Of a DNA stretch of 64,000 nt, positions 33,825 to 42,597 are shown piece by piece (the first letter of the stretch is position 1; each line of letters starts with the position of its first letter). The stretch is taken from NCBI RefSeq assembly GCF_009859475.1, contig NZ_CP044549.1:2108001-2172000 (forward strand), in the 5' to 3' direction. The notes under the pieces were generated by a model. It saw only the letters and a list, made by a program, of their open reading frames with translations. It did no database searches and had not been told where the DNA came from. The position numbers were made by a program, and so were the translations under genes. Source of the stretch: Hydrogenophaga sp. BPS33. GTDB lineage: Bacteria; Pseudomonadota; Gammaproteobacteria; Burkholderiales; Burkholderiaceae_C.

Positions 33825-34655
33825 ATGGACCACCGCTTCGAGTTCCAGGGTATTGCCGTGCACGCCGCAGCGCTGGGCCCCGAGCGCGGAACGCCACTGC
33901 TGCTGTTGCACGGCTCTGGTGCCGGAGCTTCCAGCATCGGCAACTGGCGCAAGGTGCTGGAGCCCTTGGCGGAGGCGGGCTTTCGGGTGCACGCCATGGA
34001 TCTGGTGGGCTTCGGCCGCTCTGGACGAAAGCCCACACCGCCCTTTTTTGACTACGACCTCTGGCTCGCTCAGTGCGGCGCGATGCTGGAGCGCATCCCT
34101 GGCGAACGTGTGGGTGTGATCGGCCACTCTCTGTCAGGCTCGCTGGCGCTGCGCCTGGCGGCGCAGCAGCCGCGCGTGGACCGCGTGATGACCACGGCTA
34201 CGATGGGCGCGGCGTTCACCGCCAACGCCTGCACCCTGGCCACCTGGACATGCCCGACGGATCGCGATCAGCTCATGGCCGTGGCACGCCGGCTGATCCA
34301 CGACGAACGACTGATCGACAGCGCTTACCTCGACAACCGCGCGCAGGTGCTGTTCAACGACGGCTACGCGGACTATTACGCCGCCATGTTCTCGGGCGAC
34401 CGGCAGCGCTTCATCGATCGCACGGTGTTGTCGCCGGCGGAGTTGGCCGCCATCACCGGCAAAGTCCTGATGCTGCACGGCAAGAACGACAGAGGCTATC
34501 CGGCGGAGGCGCTCACGCTTGCGCTGGCCCGGGGCATTGCGCAGGCGGACGCCGTGTTGCTGGCGAACTGCTCGCACTCCGTGGCATTCGAGCAGCCGCA
34601 GAAATTCGTCTGGCACGCCACACGGTTCTTTGATCGGGAGACTTCGCATGCCTGA
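33825..34655 (+). CDS. Alpha/beta hydrolase (meta-cleavage-product hydrolase-like)
   Basis: This is a 276-residue protein; the ATG at 33825 is chosen over an upstream TTG that overlaps the RidA stop. The fold is clear: oxyanion loop LLLLHGSGAGASSIGNW, then MDLVGFGRSGR, nucleophile elbow GVIGHSLSGSLAL (Ser), acid region LMLHGKNDRGYP (Asp) and catalytic His in ANCSHSVAFEQP. This resembles hydrolases that open C-C bonds of meta-cleavage products, or simple ester hydrolases. Its stop overlaps the following amidohydrolase start by 8 nt, so translation is coupled. The exact substrate is unknown. Confidence 0.85.
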   Translation: MDHRFEFQGIAVHAAALGPERGTPLLLLHGSGAGASSIGNWRKVLEPLAEAGFRVHAMDLVGFGRSGRKPTPPFFDYDLWLAQCGAMLERIPGERVGVIGHSLSGSLALRLAAQQPRVDRVMTTATMGAAFTANACTLATWTCPTDRDQLMAVARRLIHDERLIDSAYLDNRAQVLFNDGYADYYAAMFSGDRQRFIDRTVLSPAELAAITGKVLMLHGKNDRGYPAEALTLALARGIAQADAVLLANCSHSVAFEQPQKFVWHATRFFDRETSHA

Positions 34656-36015
34656 AAACACCGTGCCGCGAGGCTATCGCCTGCAAGGTAGGGTTCTGGA
34701 CGGCACCGTGTCAGCCGCACGGGAGCGCGCCACCGTGGTCACCGAGGGCGACACCATCGCCTGGGTTGGTGACACGTTCGCACTACCGGCCGAATTCCAG
34801 TCGCATGCGTACACGCTGGTCGATCTGCCGGGCCGCACGATCATGCCGGGTCTGGTGGATGGGCACACGCACATCTCGTTCGGCGAAGCGCGCTCCGAAG
34901 AGGAACTGGCGCTGTACACGCCCGTCGAGTTTCGTGCGCTCAAGGCGGTGTGGAACGCGAAGAAGGTGCTGCAGGCCGGCGTGACCAGCGCTTTCGACGC
35001 CGCCACCACCTATAACGTGGCACAGAGCGTGCGCGACGCAATCGACAGCGGCATGTTCGAAGGACCCCGTTTTGCGGTCTCGGGCCGCCAACTGACTTCA
35101 CACCAGGGCTTGGAAGACTCGTTTCCGAGCGAGATGCAGTTTCCCCCTGGCCAAGCGGGTGTGCTGGTGAAGAGCCGGGACGAGATCGTCGAGCAGATCC
35201 GCTTGCAGGTGAAGGACGGCGTGGACGCGATCAAGGTGTCGGGTTCCAACGATTCGCTGGTGTCGTCCGATGCCATCGATGGTTCGGCTTTCACATTCGA
35301 TGAGTACCGGCTTATCGCCGACGAGTCGCACCGCCTGGGGCGCCTGTGCACCGTGCACGCCCGCACCCGGGACGCGGTGCGCGATGCCGCCAAGGCCGGT
35401 TTCGACGTGATCTTCCATGCGTCTTTCATCGACGACGAAGGTATTGCCTGGTGTCTGCGCAACGGTTGCGTGATCGTGCCCACACTGCCGCTGCTGGTGA
35501 ACGTGATAGAGGCCACCGGCGGACCAGGCGCCACGCCGATGAACGCCGTCTTTCAGACCGAGGTGGATGCCGCGATGCGCAACCTGCCGCGCGCCTACCG
35601 CGCAGGGGTTCCGTTGGTGCAGGGTTCGGAGTCCGGCTGGTCGCCCATTCCCTACGGCCATTGGCACGCGCGGGAAATGGAGATCTTCGTGCGCCACTTC
35701 GGCCTGTCGCCGCTGGAAGCGATCCACGCCGGCACGCTGGGCGCCGCGCGCCTGTTCAAGCGCTTTGGCGATCGCATCGGCAAGGTGGAGGCGGGGCGCT
35801 TTGCCGACTTGCTGGTGGTCAACGGTGCCCCCGATCGCGATGTGACGCTGCTGCAGAAGCCGCAACACTTCGACTTCATCTTCAAAGGCGGTCGACCAGT
35901 GGACCGCACGCCGCCGGCACCGCGCCGCCAGATGGGTTTCGAGCGGCACAAGATGTTTCTCAACGGCGTGTACCGCTACGACGCGGACCGCGGCGTGGGC
36001 CAACTCGTGCGTTGA
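34648..36015 (+). CDS. Amidohydrolase-family protein with atypical Glu at the last metal position
   Basis: This is a 455-residue protein; the ATG at 34648 overlaps the previous gene. It is a prolidase/imidazolonepropionase-like amidohydrolase: MPGLVDGHTHISFGEA gives H73 and H75, DAIKVSGS offers the bridging Lys, and CTVHARTRDA and VIFHASFIDDEG give two further His. The usual GTDSG near the end is replaced by QGSESGW, putting Glu 328 where the catalytic Asp normally stands. The rest of the barrel and the C-terminal GKVEAGRFADLLVVNGAP look normal. It probably opens a cyclic amide or lactone, or removes an amide, in the same pathway as the flanking dioxygenase. Confidence 0.82.
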   Translation: MPENTVPRGYRLQGRVLDGTVSAARERATVVTEGDTIAWVGDTFALPAEFQSHAYTLVDLPGRTIMPGLVDGHTHISFGEARSEEELALYTPVEFRALKAVWNAKKVLQAGVTSAFDAATTYNVAQSVRDAIDSGMFEGPRFAVSGRQLTSHQGLEDSFPSEMQFPPGQAGVLVKSRDEIVEQIRLQVKDGVDAIKVSGSNDSLVSSDAIDGSAFTFDEYRLIADESHRLGRLCTVHARTRDAVRDAAKAGFDVIFHASFIDDEGIAWCLRNGCVIVPTLPLLVNVIEATGGPGATPMNAVFQTEVDAAMRNLPRAYRAGVPLVQGSESGWSPIPYGHWHAREMEIFVRHFGLSPLEAIHAGTLGAARLFKRFGDRIGKVEAGRFADLLVVNGAPDRDVTLLQKPQHFDFIFKGGRPVDRTPPAPRRQMGFERHKMFLNGVYRYDADRGVGQLVR

Positions 36016-36052
36016 GAACCCCTTCTTTTTCACAATCAGGAGATTCACTTCC

Positions 36053-37336
36053 ATGAGCAAATATTCGAGTGCCGAACTGGCACAGATGGTGCAAGAGGAC
36101 CGCGTGCACCGCGCTTACTACACCGACCCCGATGTGTTCGAGGCCGAGATGACGAAGGTGTTCGGCAAGGTGTGGGTGTACGTGGGCCACGATAGCCTCG
36201 TGCCCCGCAAAGGTGACTACTACAGCACCACGCTGGCCGGCCAGCCCGTGGTGCTGACGCGGGGTGAGGAGGGCGCGCTGCACGTGATCCACAACCGCTG
36301 CGGCCACCGCGGTGCCAAGGTGGTCAACCAGGAACGCGGCAACGCCCGGATCCTTACCTGCATGTACCACGGCTGGGGGTTTCGAGTGAACGGTGAACTG
36401 GCGGGCGTGCCAATGCGCGCCGAGTTTCCGCAGGAGGCGTTGCAAGGGCCGCAAGCAGGCATGGTGCCCGTGCCGCGCGTGGACACCTACCGCGGTTTTG
36501 TGTTTGCTTCGCTAGATCCCGACGTAATGCCATTGATGGACTTTCTGGGCAGCGCGAAGGAAGGCATCGACGAGCTGGTAGACCGCTCTCCCATGGGAGC
36601 CATCGAGTTCTCCGCCGGTTGCCACCGTTACCGTTTTCGCGGCAACTGGAAGCTGCAGATGGACAACATGGCCGACACCTACCACCCGGCCGCCTGCCAC
36701 ATTTCCACGGTGGGTCCGGATGGCAGGCAGTTTCAGAGGCGCGCCGGCAAGGAAGGCGGCTCGGCCATGTTCTTCACGTCCAACGGCGAATCGGTGGTGT
36801 CGCAACTCGGGGTTCGAGGTTTTGCGCAAGGCCACAGTTCGGAACAGTCACTTTTCGACAAGGTGCAGTCGGGCGGTGTGTTCGACGAGTACCGCACCCT
36901 GCTGGTGCAAGCCCATGGCGAAGAGCGGACCACAGAGATTTTGAAGAACGTGCGGCACAGCCTCACGCTGTTTCCCACGCTAGACATCCTCATTGCGCAG
37001 ACCTCGGTGCGCGTGGTCAAGCCGATCTCGGTGGATCTGACGGAAGTGGAGGTGTGGCCCGTGCGCCTGGCGGGCGCGCCCGCTGCCATCTCCGACGACC
37101 TGGTGCGCTACGTGAACATCACGCACTCCGCGTCGTCGTTCATCCAATCCGACGATCTGGAGGCCTTCGAACGCTGCCAGGAGGGCATGCGCTCGCAGGG
37201 GACCGACTGGATTCTCGTGGCGCGTGGTCTCGGCACGGACGTGCAGGAAGCCGACGGCGTGCTGTTTGGCCCGCGCTCGAGCGAGGTGGGGCAGCGCGCC
37301 AAACACTACGCATGGCGAGCCTTGATGGCGGCCTGA
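36053..37336 (+). CDS. Rieske ring-hydroxylating dioxygenase, alpha subunit
   Basis: This is a 427-residue protein; the ATG at 36053 follows CAGGAG. The Rieske [2Fe-2S] ligands are intact: CGHRG (C83, H85) and CMYHGW (C103, H106). The catalytic domain has GNWKLQMDNMADTYHPAACH, with bridging D204 and iron ligands H211 and H216. The domain order and length are normal for the alpha subunit of an aromatic ring dioxygenase. The beta subunit follows after 33 nt. No ferredoxin or reductase gene lies anywhere in this cluster, so electrons must come from partners encoded elsewhere. The substrate is an aromatic compound, not identified. Confidence 0.95.
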   Translation: MSKYSSAELAQMVQEDRVHRAYYTDPDVFEAEMTKVFGKVWVYVGHDSLVPRKGDYYSTTLAGQPVVLTRGEEGALHVIHNRCGHRGAKVVNQERGNARILTCMYHGWGFRVNGELAGVPMRAEFPQEALQGPQAGMVPVPRVDTYRGFVFASLDPDVMPLMDFLGSAKEGIDELVDRSPMGAIEFSAGCHRYRFRGNWKLQMDNMADTYHPAACHISTVGPDGRQFQRRAGKEGGSAMFFTSNGESVVSQLGVRGFAQGHSSEQSLFDKVQSGGVFDEYRTLLVQAHGEERTTEILKNVRHSLTLFPTLDILIAQTSVRVVKPISVDLTEVEVWPVRLAGAPAAISDDLVRYVNITHSASSFIQSDDLEAFERCQEGMRSQGTDWILVARGLGTDVQEADGVLFGPRSSEVGQRAKHYAWRALMAA

Positions 37337-37368
37337 TCCACCCACCCGATACGAAGAGGAACATTCCC

Positions 37369-37881
37369 ATGAACGCAGCCACCATCGCCAAGCTGGCACC
37401 GACCGATGTGCCGGTTTCGCAATTGCGCGATTTCATTGAACACGAGGCGGTTCTGCTCGACGAACGCCGCTGGGAAGAGTGGTACCAGCTGTTCGCCGAC
37501 GATGGCGCCTATTGGGCACCGGCGCGACACGGCCAGGAACATTGGCTCACCCATGTGTCGCTCTTCTATGACGACAAGCACACGCTGAAGACGCGCGTCA
37601 CGCGTCTGCAGCATCCTCAGCTGCATTGCCAGGAGCCCATTTCGCATTGCGTGCGCGTCTTGTCGTCGACACGTCTGGAGGCGGTGGAGCAAGACGAACA
37701 TCTTGTGAGTTCGCGCTTCGTGATGCTGGAGGACCGTGTGGGTGCGCCGCAGCGGGTATTTGGCGGGCGTGTTCTTCACCGCCTGCGGCACGAGGGGCAG
37801 GGCCGTTTGAGCATCGTGCAAAAGCGCGTGGAGCTCACCAACTGCGACCAGACCTTTCCCATGCTCACGCAGCCTTTCTGA
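37369..37881 (+). CDS. Ring-hydroxylating dioxygenase, beta subunit
   Basis: This is a 170-residue protein; the ATG at 37369 follows GAAGAGGAAC. It has the NTF2-like fold of dioxygenase small subunits: FIEHEAVLLDERRWEEWYQLFADDGAYWAP near the start, a central HVSLFYDDKHTLKTRVTRL, and a C-terminal GRLSIVQKRVELTNCDQTF. The first of these is the usual signature of the small subunit. It forms the alpha3beta3 hexamer with the preceding subunit and has a structural role. It ends 55 nt before a Bug-family binding protein. Confidence 0.95.
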   Translation: MNAATIAKLAPTDVPVSQLRDFIEHEAVLLDERRWEEWYQLFADDGAYWAPARHGQEHWLTHVSLFYDDKHTLKTRVTRLQHPQLHCQEPISHCVRVLSSTRLEAVEQDEHLVSSRFVMLEDRVGAPQRVFGGRVLHRLRHEGQGRLSIVQKRVELTNCDQTFPMLTQPF

Positions 37882-37936
37882 ACGGCGGCGCTGCCTGGTG
37901 GTTTTCCCCATCTGTTGAAGTTTCATGGAGCAAACG

Positions 37937-38911
37937 ATGAATATCCAAACCCTTTGTGTGCGGCTTTTCGCGACCCTTGTGCTGCTGACCGGCAGCACTT
38001 TCGTGCAGGCGCAGCCCTATCCGTCCAAGCCCGTGCGCATGGTGGTGCCGTACGCGCCCGGTGGTGCTCCGGACGTGCTGGCCCGCGCGCTCGGCATCGG
38101 CCTGGCCGAATCCTTCGGCCAGCAGTTCGTGGTGGAGAACAAACCCGGCGCAGGGGGTATCGGCGCCGCCGAGCTCGTGGCGCGCGCCCCGGGTGATGGG
38201 CACCTGCTGTTCTTCTCCGACATTCAGCAGTTGGCGATCAATCCCTATCTGTTCAAGAAGTTGCCCTACGACGCTGGTCGCGACTTCGTGCCGATCAGTC
38301 TGGCAGCGACGATTCCGCTCTACATCGCCGCGCAGTCGTCGCTGAACATTCACAACCTGGCCGATCTGGTGGCGTATGCGAAGGCGAATCCGGGCAAACT
38401 GAACTACGGGTCGTCGGGCATCGGCAGCATCCACCACATCGCCATGGAAGCCTTGCTGGCCTCGCTGAAGATCCAGGCCACGCACGTGCCGTACCGGGGC
38501 GCAGGGCAATCGGTGCCGGCATTCATGGGCGGTGAGACCGCGCTCGTGATCGCCGCGTACCCACAGCTCAGCGGGCATGTGGACACGGGCAAGGCGCGGT
38601 TCGTCGCGGTGACCACAGCCAAGCGCGCCGCGCAGGCGCCGAACGTGCCTGCCGTGGCCGAAACGGTGCCGGGCTACGACTTCAGCTCCGAGATGGGAAT
38701 CGTCGCGCCGGCGGGAACGCCGGCCGTGGTGGTGGACCGGCTGGCCGCCGCCATTGGCAAGGCTTTGAAAGATCCCGCCACGGTGCAGCGCCTCAACGGC
38801 ATGGGAGCGGCGGTGGTCGCAAGTTCACCCGCAGGCTACCGCGAGAACATCCAGTCCAACTTGATCAAGTTCAAAAGCGCAATCGAACTCACCGGCTTGA
38901 AGCCCGAATAG
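37937..38911 (+). CDS. Bug/TctC-family tripartite tricarboxylate binding protein
   Basis: This is a 324-residue protein. The ATG at 37937 has GGAG 7 nt upstream and is preferred over the ATG at 37925. A signal peptide (MNIQTLCVRLFATLVLLTGS...AQA) is followed by the family opening YPSKPVRMVVPYAPGGAPDV. The fold contains KLNYGSSGIGSIHHIAMEALL and THVPYRGAGQSVPAFMGG. As a periplasmic receptor it presumably binds the substrate of the dioxygenase operon. No TctA or TctB membrane subunits are encoded nearby, as is usual for the expanded Bug family of Burkholderiales. Confidence 0.93.
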   Translation: MNIQTLCVRLFATLVLLTGSTFVQAQPYPSKPVRMVVPYAPGGAPDVLARALGIGLAESFGQQFVVENKPGAGGIGAAELVARAPGDGHLLFFSDIQQLAINPYLFKKLPYDAGRDFVPISLAATIPLYIAAQSSLNIHNLADLVAYAKANPGKLNYGSSGIGSIHHIAMEALLASLKIQATHVPYRGAGQSVPAFMGGETALVIAAYPQLSGHVDTGKARFVAVTTAKRAAQAPNVPAVAETVPGYDFSSEMGIVAPAGTPAVVVDRLAAAIGKALKDPATVQRLNGMGAAVVASSPAGYRENIQSNLIKFKSAIELTGLKPE

Positions 38912-38918
38912 ACACACC

Positions 38919-39758
38919 ATGAAGTTGCTACGACACGGCCCGCCGGGCCAGGAGAAAGCCGGGGCGCTGGACGCCCAAGGGCGCACGCGCGACCTTTCGC
39001 TGCTGGTGCCCGACCTGACGCCCGAGTGGCTCTCGCCAGAGAAGCTGCAGGCACTCACCGCCATCGACCTTGCTCGCATGCCGCTGGTGCCCATCGGCAC
39101 GCGCCTCGGCGTTCCGGTCGCCGGCACGCGGCAGTTCATTGCCATCGGACTGAACTACCGCAAGCATGCCGAGGAGGCAAACCTGCCGATCCCGGCGGAA
39201 CCCATCGTGTTCAACAAATCGGTGCACTGCCTGGCCGGACCCGATGACGACGTGACCTTGCCGCCCGGTGCTTTGGCGTGCGACTGGGAAGTGGAGCTCG
39301 GCTTCGTGATCGGCACAGCGGCGCGCCGGGTGAGCGAGCAGGATGCGCTGTCGCATGTGGCGGGCTATTGCCTGGCGAACGACCTGTCGGAGCGAGACTG
39401 GCAGATGAACCGCGGTGGCCAGTGGGTCAAGGGCAAGAGTTTCGACGGCTTCGGGCCGGTCGGCCCCTGGCTCGTCACCGCGGACGAAGTTCGAGACCCG
39501 CAGAACATTCCCCTCGAGCTAACGGTCAACGGCGTGGTGCGCCAGCAGAGTTCGACGCAGGACATGATCTTTTCCGTGGCTCACATCGTGGCGCACCTCA
39601 GCCAGTTCATGACGTTGATGCCGGGCGACATCGTGGTCACCGGCACGCCGCAGGGCGTGGGCATGGGCGTGAAGCCCAAGCCTGTCTATCTGGCCAGCGG
39701 CGATGTCATCGAATTGCGGGCGGGCGTGCTGGGCCAGCAGCGTCAACGCGTGCTTTGA
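38919..39758 (+). CDS. Fumarylacetoacetate hydrolase-family protein
   Basis: This is a 279-residue protein starting at ATG 38919. The C-terminal FAH domain is clear: IGLNYRKHAEEANLP, DWEVELGFVIGTAARR (metal-binding E), LANDLSERDWQM, KGKSFDGFGPVGPW and GDIVVTGTPQGVGMG. The family includes acylpyruvate hydrolases, 2-hydroxyhepta-2,4-diene hydratases and oxalocrotonate decarboxylases. The position inside the dioxygenase operon fits cleavage or hydration of a ring-opened dienoate. The exact reaction cannot be read from the sequence. Confidence 0.92.
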   Translation: MKLLRHGPPGQEKAGALDAQGRTRDLSLLVPDLTPEWLSPEKLQALTAIDLARMPLVPIGTRLGVPVAGTRQFIAIGLNYRKHAEEANLPIPAEPIVFNKSVHCLAGPDDDVTLPPGALACDWEVELGFVIGTAARRVSEQDALSHVAGYCLANDLSERDWQMNRGGQWVKGKSFDGFGPVGPWLVTADEVRDPQNIPLELTVNGVVRQQSSTQDMIFSVAHIVAHLSQFMTLMPGDIVVTGTPQGVGMGVKPKPVYLASGDVIELRAGVLGQQRQRVL

Positions 39759-39783
39759 ACGTTCAACCACAAGGAGACACACC

Positions 39784-40755
39784 ATGAAATCGATTGTCGC
39801 AAGCCTGTTCGTGTTGCTGTCCTTGGCGGCCGGCCCCGCGCTCGCGCAGGCCGACACCTACCCGTCCCGGACCGTGAAGATCGTTGTGCCGTTCACGCCC
39901 GGCGGAAGTCCCGACGCCGTGGCCCGAGCCGTATCCCCCGGGCTCGGTCAGGCGTGGAAACAGCCGGTGGTGGTGGAGAACAAGGCCGGTGCGGGCGGCA
40001 ACATCGGCGGCGAGACCGTGGCCCGGGCGCCCAGCGATGGTTACACCCTGCTGCTCTCGGGCAGCGGGCTGGCCTGCATCAACCCCAAGCTCTATACCAA
40101 GACTTCTTTCGACCTTGTCAACGACCTGAAGTTGGTCACTCCGTTGGGCTTCGTGCCCATCGTATTGGTGGTGCACCCGGCGATTCCAGCGAGAACGCTG
40201 TCGGAACTGGTGGCGCACGCACGCTCGCTCCCGGGGGGGTTGACCTACGGCTCTGGCGGCGTGGGCACGCCGCAGCATCTCTCGGGCGAAATGTTCACCC
40301 TCTACACGGGTCTGAAGATGACGCACGTGCCCTACAAGGGCAATGGTCCTGCGTTGGCCGATCTGATGGCCGGTCAGACCGACATCATGTTCAGCCCGAT
40401 CAACTCGGTCGCGCCCCTTATCAAGGCGGGCAAGGTGCGGGCGATCGCCGCCGCAGGTTCGCAACGCATGCCCGCCATGCCCGACTTGCCGACCATCGCA
40501 GAGGCCGGCGTGGCCGGTTACGACAGTTCACTCTGGTTGGCGATGGCAGTGCCATCCGCCACGCCCAAGGACGTGGTCGACAAGCTGGACCGTGATGTGC
40601 GCAGCGTGCTCGGACGTGGGGACGTCAAGGCGAGTCTGGCGCAGCAAGGCATCGAACAACTGGCGGGCTCGCCGGTCGATTTTCAGGACATGGTGCGCAA
40701 GGACTGCGCGCGGTGGGCCAAGGTGATCGCCGACGCCAGGATCAGCGCGGATTGA
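39784..40755 (+). CDS. Bug/TctC-family binding protein, second in the operon
   Basis: This is a 323-residue protein; the ATG at 39784 follows AAGGAG. A signal peptide (MKSIVASLFVLLSLAAGPALAQ) precedes YPSRTVKIVVPFTPGGSPDAV. The family motifs LTYGSGGVGTPQHLSGEMF and MTHVPYKGNGPALADLMAG are present. It is paralogous to the Bug protein at 37937 but divergent in the ligand pocket (SGSGLACINPKLYTK against FSDIQQLAINPYLFK), so the operon may serve two substrates or a substrate and a related compound. It is 11 nt from the following ThDP enzyme gene. Confidence 0.92.
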   Translation: MKSIVASLFVLLSLAAGPALAQADTYPSRTVKIVVPFTPGGSPDAVARAVSPGLGQAWKQPVVVENKAGAGGNIGGETVARAPSDGYTLLLSGSGLACINPKLYTKTSFDLVNDLKLVTPLGFVPIVLVVHPAIPARTLSELVAHARSLPGGLTYGSGGVGTPQHLSGEMFTLYTGLKMTHVPYKGNGPALADLMAGQTDIMFSPINSVAPLIKAGKVRAIAAAGSQRMPAMPDLPTIAEAGVAGYDSSLWLAMAVPSATPKDVVDKLDRDVRSVLGRGDVKASLAQQGIEQLAGSPVDFQDMVRKDCARWAKVIADARISAD

Positions 40756-40766
40756 CAAGGCAGCAC

Positions 40767-42581
40767 ATGAACGCACCTGAACACAAGACTCTCCATGGCG
40801 CGGCGCAGCAGGCGCGCATCGATGTTCCCATACCCTCGCAAGGGGACGAACGCCTCTGGGGCAGCGATGTGATGGCGGCTGCCGTGCGCAACACCGGCAT
40901 CGAGTATGTAGCGCTCAATCCCGGCGCCAGTTTTCGCGGTCTGCACGATAGCCTCGTCAACCACAACGGAAACCGCGATCCGCAGATGCTGCTCTGCCTG
41001 CACGAGGGCACAGCGGTGTCGATCGCGCATGGCTATGCCAAGGTGGCGAATCGCCCCATGGGGGTGGTCCTGCACAGCAACGTCGGGCTGATGCAGGGCA
41101 CGATGGGCATTTTCAATGCGTGGTGCGACCGGGTACCGATGCTGGTCATGGGCGCCACCGGTCCCATCGATGCCGACAAGCGCCGACCCTGGATCGACTG
41201 GATCCACACCACGACGGACCAGGGCGCGCTGGTGCGCCAATACACCAAATGGGACGACCAGCCGGCCTCGGTGCCGGCGGCGGTGGAGGCGCTTTCCCGC
41301 GCCCGCCAAATCACGGACACCGCGCCGAAAGGCCCGGTCTACGTCAGCCTGGACGCCGGGCTTCAGGAGGCGCGCGTGGCGCAGATGCCGGCCATGCCCG
41401 AGTTGCAGCGGTACATGCCTTCCGCCCCACCGGCGCCGAACGCCGAGGCCCTGTCGCGCGCGGTTGCCCTGTTGTCGAGCGCACGCAAGATCGTGATGCT
41501 CGTGGGCCGTGTGTCTCGCGACACGGCGGATTGGGCGCGGCGTGTCGATCTCGCGCACGCACTGGATGCCCGGGTGGTGACGGACTTCAAACTCGGCGCA
41601 GGCTTTCCGACCGACCATCCACGGCACGTGGCGCCACCGGCGGCTTTTTCCCCCTCGGCGGTGTCGGCCGCGCTGTGCGATGCCGAGGTCATCCTCAGTC
41701 TGGACTGGCTCGACCTGGCGGGCACGTTCAAACAAGCCTTCGGCGGCCATGCGCCGCGCGCGCGCGTGATCCATGCGTCGCTGGACCAGCAACTGCATGG
41801 CGGCTGGAACATGGAGTACTTCGGCCTGGCGCCGGTAGACGTGCACATGGCGTGCGACGCCGACACCCTTGTTGCGGCATTGGCATCGGCGCTCGGCGCC
41901 CGTCAGGCACCGCCCTGCGAGCCGGCTGGCTTGCCTGAATTGGCGACCGATCAGGTCAGCATCAGGGCCATCGCTGGCGCATTGAACGAGCACACGCAAG
42001 GCCAGGACATCTGCGTGGTCCGCCTGCCCCTGGGATGGAACGGCAGCTACCGCCATTTCAAACACCCGCTGGACTACCTCGGTGGCGACGGCGGTGCGGG
42101 CATCGGCTCCGGCCCGGGCATGTGCGTGGGCGCCGCGCTGGCGTTGCGCGGGAGTGGCCGTTTGCCGATCGGCATCGTGGGCGACGGCGACTTCATGATG
42201 GGCGTGACCGCGGTGTGGACCGCGTGCCACTACCGCATTCCGGTGCTATTGATCGTCTCGAACAACCGCTCGTTCTTCAACGACGAAATGCACCAGGAGC
42301 GCGTGGCCCGCGAGCGCGGCCGGCCGGTGGAGAACCGCTGGATCGGACAGGCCATTTCGCAACCGGACATCGACATCGCGGCCATCGCACGCGCACAAGG
42401 CGCACATGCCTTGGGCCCGATCATCGATGTGCGGGATCTGAACCAGGCGATGGCCGAAGGGTTGGCGGTGGTGCGTGCCGGCCAGGTCTGCGTGATCGAC
42501 GTTCGCGTGTTGCCGGGTTATGACACCAACTTGAGCGGTGAGGTGACGCGCTCGGCGTCCGCGCCCGCCGAAGCTGCCTGA
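40767..42581 (+). CDS. Thiamine-diphosphate enzyme (acetolactate synthase/benzoylformate decarboxylase-like)
   Basis: This is a 604-residue protein starting at ATG 40767. The N-terminal PYR domain has ALNPGASFRGLHDSLVN and the activating Glu in CLHEGTAVSIAHGYAK. The middle domain is of the central type. The C-terminal PP domain has GDGDFMMGVTAVWTACHY and IVSNNRSFFNDEM, which hold ThDP and Mg2+. It is closer in style to decarboxylases than to carboligases, but no substrate-specific residue settles it. The next gene is an aldehyde dehydrogenase 17 nt away, so the pair probably decarboxylates a 2-oxo acid to an aldehyde and then oxidises it. Confidence 0.9.
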   Translation: MNAPEHKTLHGAAQQARIDVPIPSQGDERLWGSDVMAAAVRNTGIEYVALNPGASFRGLHDSLVNHNGNRDPQMLLCLHEGTAVSIAHGYAKVANRPMGVVLHSNVGLMQGTMGIFNAWCDRVPMLVMGATGPIDADKRRPWIDWIHTTTDQGALVRQYTKWDDQPASVPAAVEALSRARQITDTAPKGPVYVSLDAGLQEARVAQMPAMPELQRYMPSAPPAPNAEALSRAVALLSSARKIVMLVGRVSRDTADWARRVDLAHALDARVVTDFKLGAGFPTDHPRHVAPPAAFSPSAVSAALCDAEVILSLDWLDLAGTFKQAFGGHAPRARVIHASLDQQLHGGWNMEYFGLAPVDVHMACDADTLVAALASALGARQAPPCEPAGLPELATDQVSIRAIAGALNEHTQGQDICVVRLPLGWNGSYRHFKHPLDYLGGDGGAGIGSGPGMCVGAALALRGSGRLPIGIVGDGDFMMGVTAVWTACHYRIPVLLIVSNNRSFFNDEMHQERVARERGRPVENRWIGQAISQPDIDIAAIARAQGAHALGPIIDVRDLNQAMAEGLAVVRAGQVCVIDVRVLPGYDTNLSGEVTRSASAPAEAA

Positions 42582-42597
42582 TAGGAAGAAAGCGTTC

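Noticed and set aside
37925..37936. Earlier ATG at 37925 for the first Bug protein
   Set aside because: Less well placed relative to a ribosome site than the ATG at 37937, which has GGAG 7 nt upstream; the difference is only four residues.
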